Source of the DNA: Warburgia ugandensis
Taxonomy: Eukaryota > Streptophyta > Magnoliopsida > Canellales > Canellaceae
DNA length: 64,000 nucleotides
Direction: 5' to 3'
NCBI GenBank assembly: GCA_035236585.1
Contig: CP141136.1
Span: 57,119,136 to 57,183,135 of the forward strand
The notes under the pieces are model-generated. The model ran no database searches and was not told where the DNA came from. It saw only the letters and a program-made list of their open reading frames with translations. The first letter of the stretch is position 1. The number at the start of each line of letters is the position of its first letter. The translations under genes and the position numbers were made by a program. Below, piece after piece: positions 59,601 through 64,000 of the stretch.

Positions 59601-60912
59601 TCTGAGATGGGTGGCTAGAAGATTTTTTTGAAACTATCATAGATATATGTTCCAAATTGTCATTCATTTGCTCCTAAGAGATTTGATACCACCTAAACCC
59701 AAGCTTGTTTTATGCTTTAAGAGGGATAGTTGTCTTATAATATACTTGAGATGAGTCTCGTAGAGTAGACTATCTTTAAGCATCCTAAGGAGTTGACGCT
59801 GCCTTTTCTTAATCATTACATTTATGTTTTATAGATCTAAGCTAGTCATCATGTTTCGAACAGCTTAGATAGGCTAGAAGTCAAATTTCATGACCATTTA
59901 ATGCTTTTAGCCTATGTTTCTTTATGTCATAATCAAGACCAATTATTTCTATTTAATTTTTCAAAAGACCTAAACAAGTGGATAAGACTGTCCAAATGTA
60001 GAGATTTCCCATGAGCTGCCTAATTTCTGCATATATGTTGTAGATGATGAATAGCTTAGATCTTCTTTAAAAATGCTCTAGTGGTAGTGTCTACTCCTTA
60101 GCATGCTTAAGAGTGTCTACTCGTACTGGAACTAGGGATGAGACGGAGGATATGTGAGTATATAGAGCTTTTACATGGCATGCAGACGTACGGAGATTTC
60201 CAACTGGTAGCTGCAGGTGCACATGTTCAGGCCTCGCCTTAGATAGCTTGGCCGGCAAAGTCTCTTCATTTCATGATCTTAGCCAGTCAATGCTGTGTTG
60301 GATTAGTGAAAGGTAAAAGGCAGAAAAATACCATAGCAAAATTCTAACTGAAGGGATGGCGAAAGATTATCTAGTAGATATAAAAGATCTTCTGGGTATG
60401 CTCTATCCAAGATGTGGCTGGGGCATGAATGTTCTAGATCAACAGTTTTTTGAGCCCGACATATGCTTTTATTACCCCATTCTTTACTTTAAATTGGCAC
60501 GAAGCCATATAAACTTTTGCATTATTGGCTCTTCCTTTAATGTACATGTATATCAAATAATCGCAGCAAATAAGATCATGACCGGAACTTTGGTTAGTTG
60601 AACTTGAGTCTCGGTGTTCTCTAGGCAGGCATACGGCAAAAAAGAACTCGTCTCTCGGCAGGAATCACACAAATATAGCTCACTTGTAGAAAGCCCAAAA
60701 TGGAGAATTACATTTTTCAACACAAGGAAGAGTTTCAAAATGTCATGACATGAGCATTATACTGCCAAGTAATAACTAGAAGAAACTCATTCGTATTGAA
60801 ATGCTTGTAAAAATATTACAGCAACAAATCTGCTTTTCAATGCGCCACTCAGTTACCCTCGAACCACCCTCCTAATAGTAGACACTCTCGATTCCATCTT
60901 CTCAACCACTAA
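59601..60912. other. Intergenic and probable 3' side of the TPX2-family gene
   Basis: No convincing gene. A + strand frame at 60356-60601 (81 codons) shows no motif and may include the 3' untranslated part of the gene transcribed from the - strand. No clear polyadenylation signal could be fixed. Confidence 0.5.
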
Positions 60913-61048
60913 TCACTTAATGGGCTTCGTAGTTTGGTTGAGAGGTTCAAAACAGTATAGATTTCCATTGCATGACGTGCATCTCCAACATCGGTTACTC
61001 AAGGGGTGGAGACATGGCTCCCTTGGAACTGTTAAAGGCCTCCTCGAC
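60913..61048 (-). other. TPX2-family gene, exon 7 with stop
   Basis: Acceptor GTTTGGCAG before 61048. Encodes SRRPLTVPREPCLHP and a Cys-rich tail (CWRCTSCNGNLYC), then TGA. The PLTVPREP segment is characteristic of the C-terminal end of plant TPX2-like proteins. Confidence 0.82.
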
Positions 61049-61557
61049 CTGCCAAACCAGACAAATGAACATAAATGCAAGAGTTTATAGTTAGAAGTTA
61101 AAACACTAGGTGCTGTAGATAATCAATTGAATTATTTGCACCTTTGTGGATAAAATGGTCTATCAAATAAGGGCATCAACTGGGCTTTTGGAGTCATTTC
61201 CTTCCGCAATGTCCTTATCTCTTTTTCTTCAATCATCTGCAAATTATAGTTTCATGGCATAAAATCTGCATTGTAGTTATAAGATTACTGGAGCATGTAT
61301 CGGATATACCTTTTTCAGCGTCTCTAGTTGCCGTCTGTGCTGCTCTATCCAAATTTCCTTTATTGCAACCTACAGAAGAGACAAATTGTTAGAATGATGG
61401 CAGATCCTCTTTGAATTTTGCTCTCTGCACTCCTACAAGATCATTGAATCCAGCACGCCTGGCCGCTCTTTGCTGAGTGTGAAGCTTGATATCCAATGGC
61501 TTTGTCTGTTCTTTAATTGGCGGTCTGTGTAATACCTGTAATAATTATGCATTCTGT

Positions 61558-61611
<54 letters not shown>

Positions 61612-62615
61612 TTTGACCGCAGGCTTATCAGTTGTCAATGGCAAGCCTTGAGCAACTGGAATCCGACGTTTTGCCTCCTCAGAAACCAATTCTTGTACTC
61701 TTCTTAGAAGTGCCTGCTGTTTCATTTGTCCCCTAGACTGCAAAACGACACAGCTCATTTTGGTTAATGGTCTTGACATCCGAGTAATGTATCAAATGGA
61801 ATAAACAACAAATTAAGAGTTTACATTTGAAAATCAAACTAAAAAAATTAACCCATTTCGTGACCACGTGAGTAGACCCAGCAAACCGTTCAAGTTTCCT
61901 CTTGACTTGATGAGGCCAAAACTAGGTTCAATTGAAAGAGCCGAATAACCCCAAACCCTCGAACCCTTCGAACGTTTGAAGCATAGAAGTAGCCCTACTT
62001 CCGCGATTTAAGGGCATTGCTCAAAAGAAAAAAGTTAAAAGTAAAATGTGATATTGCTTTTCTTGACTGAAAAGCTAAAAGAATAGGGCTATTTGTAACT
62101 GTCAATTTCTAGGGCTTACTCTGTTGATGTAACACGCAGCCATGATAACAGAGCCATTGGTTTCACAAAGATGGATGATCAACTCCTTGATGCATCAAAC
62201 CAGATTCAGGCTTCTACTAATTAGGAAAAATCTAATCATTAGTGGGACTCAGACACGAGTGGTATGTCCATTTCTTTGTCTACGATGTCAAGGGTCTAGA
62301 CCACGTCAAGTTACGATATAGGCCCAGAAAATTGATCATTAGGCTTAGATCCCAAAAGACGCGCTCTTTTATGAACTTCGGATTAAAGAAGGAGCGACTA
62401 CCTCCGTTTGAAGTCTAAATGGTTGCGACTGACTGCACCGAGTTGCTCTTTTGGGAGTTGAAATTGGAGGGGACTCTGAGCTAGTCGCCTTAACACACTC
62501 AACAAACAGAGAATAAGCCAAGTTAGTATATGTTGAGATAAAGTACATCAAGAATTGTAAGAAATTAATCAAGACGCTAAACCTTAACTAGAGAGATAGA
62601 TTTGTGATCTTCCAT
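60913..62615 (-). CDS. TPX2-family microtubule-associated protein, seven exons
   Basis: Coding exons on the - strand: 62583-62615, 62402-62497, 61618-61737, 61437-61535, 61310-61369, 61142-61236 and 60913-61048, giving about 212 residues; every intron is GT...AG and every join keeps frame. Seen in order: PFRLQTE-SRGQMKQQALLRRV (residues about 37-58), RRIPVAQGLPLTTDKP, KPLDIKLHTQQRAARRAGFND (about 96-116), a charged helix, then RTLRKEMTPKAQLMP and LFDRPFYPQR. These are hallmarks of the plant TPX2 domain, which binds microtubules and, in TPX2 itself, promotes spindle assembly and Aurora kinase activation. The start ATG at 62615 has A at -3 and G at +4. Small size suggests a TPX2-like relative rather than full TPX2. 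The second exon could instead start at 62488, removing three residues. The frame ends at TGA 60913-60915 without visible damage. Confidence 0.85.
61142..61236 (-). other. TPX2-family gene, exon 6
   Basis: Acceptor AATTTGCAG, donor AAG|GTGCAA. Encodes MIEEKEIRTLRKEM and the core TPX2 motif LMPLFDRPFYPQ. Ends in phase 2, completed by the first base of exon 7. Confidence 0.88.
61310..61369 (-). other. TPX2-family gene, exon 5
   Basis: 60 bases, 20 codons (VAIKEIWIEQHRRQLETLKK), a charged helix between the two conserved halves. Acceptor TTCTGTAG, donor AAG|GTATAT. Confidence 0.85.
61437..61535 (-). other. TPX2-family gene, exon 4
   Basis: 99 bases, 33 codons, containing KPLDIKLHTQQRAARRAGFN, the segment conserved in plant TPX2-type proteins. 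Acceptor ATTATTACAG, donor CTT|GTAGGA. Confidence 0.88.
61560..61609. repeat. (AG)n microsatellite filling intron 3
   Basis: About 25 AG units on the + strand, hence a (CT)n polypyrimidine run in the sense strand, making up most of the 82-base intron 61536-61617. Confidence 0.95.
61618..61737 (-). other. TPX2-family gene, exon 3
   Basis: 120 bases, 40 codons: SRGQMKQQALLRRVQELVSE and RRIPVAQGLPLTTDKPA. Acceptor CGTTTTGCAG. The donor GCG|GTCAAA is weak beyond the GT but is the one that keeps frame with exon 4. Confidence 0.85.
62402..62497 (-). other. TPX2-family gene, exon 2
   Basis: Ser/Thr/Pro-rich text ending QPFRLQTE, joining SRGQ of exon 3. Donor GAG|GTAGTC. Two AG acceptors nine bases apart (before 62497 and before 62488) both keep frame; a TACTAAC branch-point match lies about 35 bases upstream of the first. 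Confidence 0.78.
62583..62615 (-). other. TPX2-family gene, exon 1 (coding part)
   Basis: MEDHKSISLVK, then donor AAG|GTTTAG. Small first coding exon. It is chosen because the next in-frame ATG upstream on the - strand is not supported and the context AGCATGGA is good. Confidence 0.65.
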
Positions 62616-64000
62616 GCTAAGGGATGGTGGAAAAAATTTTGGTATTCCATAGAATATAAAGAGGCTGGAAGTTTGGAAGTCGGGTAAAAGGCGGGTTTTC
62701 GGTTGCGTTGCCACTCAACGGCTTGCTTGTGTTTTTTCACCAAACATGCCGATTCGAAGGGCCTATCTCAACGAACAAATTCTCCATGTTTGAGAAGGTA
62801 CAAGGCATCCTCAGTTTCATAACCCCACGAGGCAAAAAAGGAACCGAAAAGGGCGGACAATTATTCATTCCAAAATTTTAAGTTAAATAAGATCTAAGGG
62901 CTATGTCAAGCAACTTGGTCAAAGGTAAGCCATGAAACTGTCAGTCGCCACTTGTTCTAGATTTCACAGGTGGGTTCCCTGGTCAATTGATCCAGTCTAT
63001 TCAGTTAGTGGGCTGTACCTTCTATCATCCTTAGACAGAAGTTGAACCAAATTGCTTCACCTATTCAGACTTTTCGTCTCAAGTGCTGACGGGCCAACGA
63101 AGAAGTCGTGAAGACCAATAATGGGACTACAGTAGCATTGCTACTGTGAACTTGTTACAATTGACGTAATTATTGTTGGATGAAATGAAATCTCTACTGC
63201 TTTCCACTTGTAGGATTGGCTGGTTAAGAAGTATTGACAACCAACTAAAAGGTGTTTAATAAAGTGATGTCATAAAAACAAGCAAGTACATGTACGTTTC
63301 CGCACGTGGTTTTAAGTTAGATGATACAACTATAATCCGTAGAAGATTTGATAAGTGCCATCCGTAATTATTTATTATTATTATTATTACTCCTTTATGA
63401 TGATAATTTTTGTTGGCGAAAAAAGGAATAATTATCAGACTCTAAAAAGTCTTAAACTAAAAGGCATTTCGCAGAACTCCGCTTCTAGCAAGCTCATCAG
63501 CAAAGGAATTTGCTGAAGGGTAGATTGGCCATGATGGACCAGCCATAAATGTTAACAAGCACGCATGGATGGAACACTTCATTGTTGTCTTAGGGAAGCA
63601 ATAGGAAAACACACCATGGAACACTTCATTATATTACGATTCGCTTCTCTCTGTCAAACTACCGAACCCGTTCGTTCTTCACCGCAGAGTATATGGGTTG
63701 AAAACACTCAGAGCATATGTTTCTCCGACTGCCTATCTAGTACAGAAGATAAACAGCTTCGACTGACAAATACCAGGGACCCAAATGTTCATTTAGCATG
63801 CGGAACCCATGTACTAATTTCGATGCGCACACATAAAATATAATGTTTGTATTTTCTAATCATTTGAAGGGGAGCTTTGATGCAATAGTGAAGTTGTCGT
63901 TATGTGACTTTGAGGTCATAGGTTCAAGACATGAAAATAGTCTCTTGCAAAAATATAACATAAGACTGTGTACTATATGCCCTTGTGGTCTGCCCTTCCC
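62616..64000. other. Upstream side of the TPX2-family gene; unassigned to window end
   Basis: The first 100 bases are probably 5' untranslated sequence and promoter of the gene on the - strand; a weak TTTATATT lies near 62655-62662. An (ATT)n run occurs at about 63367-63390. A + strand frame at 63565-63843 has no motif I recognise. Nothing else could be supported. Confidence 0.5.

Noticed and set aside
60356-60601. An 81-codon + strand frame downstream of the TPX2-family gene
   Set aside because: No motif, no splice context, and probably antisense to the gene's 3' side.
63565-63843. A 92-codon + strand frame near the window end
   Set aside because: No recognisable domain or codon pattern; kept only as unassigned sequence.
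1-64000. tRNA, rRNA, CRISPR or organelle-derived sequence
   Set aside because: Scanning by eye found no tRNA cloverleaf, rRNA or plastid/mitochondrial gene text; tRNA-like words occur only as primer binding sites.

Overview
The window reads as a repeat-dense stretch of a flowering-plant nuclear chromosome. It is AT-rich, contains no bacterial-type operons, is filled with nested LTR retrotransposons, and has one intron-containing plant gene near the right edge. The species cannot be fixed from the sequence. No previously undescribed functional system could be demonstrated. The best leads are a conserved stem-loop block shared by several LTRs, and a very clear layered insertion history.

Layout. 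(1) 1-10639: decayed LTR-type sequence, including two diverged copies of one LTR segment (about 1600-1960 and 2530-2910). A truncated RTE-clade LINE (2928-4611) sits in it, flanked by a perfect 16-bp target duplication and internally deleted. A 73-bp (AG)n tract lies at 9595. (2) about 11990-23290: remains of a Tat-type Ty3/gypsy pol on the + strand. Its integrase is split by a 9.8-kb chromovirus-type gypsy element on the - strand (13022-22830, TSD ATGTA). That element keeps both LTRs, the PBS, the PPT and a damaged gag-pol; its 5' LTR carries a tandem promoter duplication. (3) 24710-27474 and 30174-33378: two solo LTRs of one family in opposite orientation, each with a TSD (the second perfect). 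(4) 36800-58444: a four-part nest. The LTR of element E (PBS at 36786) was hit by gypsy element C (39488-58022, TSD TTCTT). C's gag was hit by element D (47667-54538), and C's reverse transcriptase by a 1-kb hAT-like element (44673-45695, 8-bp TSD). (5) 58450-60900: no recognisable gene; an array of short inverted repeats lies at 59325-59600. (6) 60913-62615, - strand: a compact seven-exon gene for a TPX2-family microtubule-associated protein of about 212 residues, the only convincing host gene. (7) 62616-64000: the gene's upstream side and unassigned sequence.

The mobile-element genes do not work together. Each copy is broken by stops, frameshifts or deletions, and the joins allow relative dating: Tat pol before the chromovirus; E before C before D, with the hAT-like element after C. 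Coordinates of LTR ends come from TG...CA termini plus target duplications read by eye. Similarity between copies was judged by eye and not computed.
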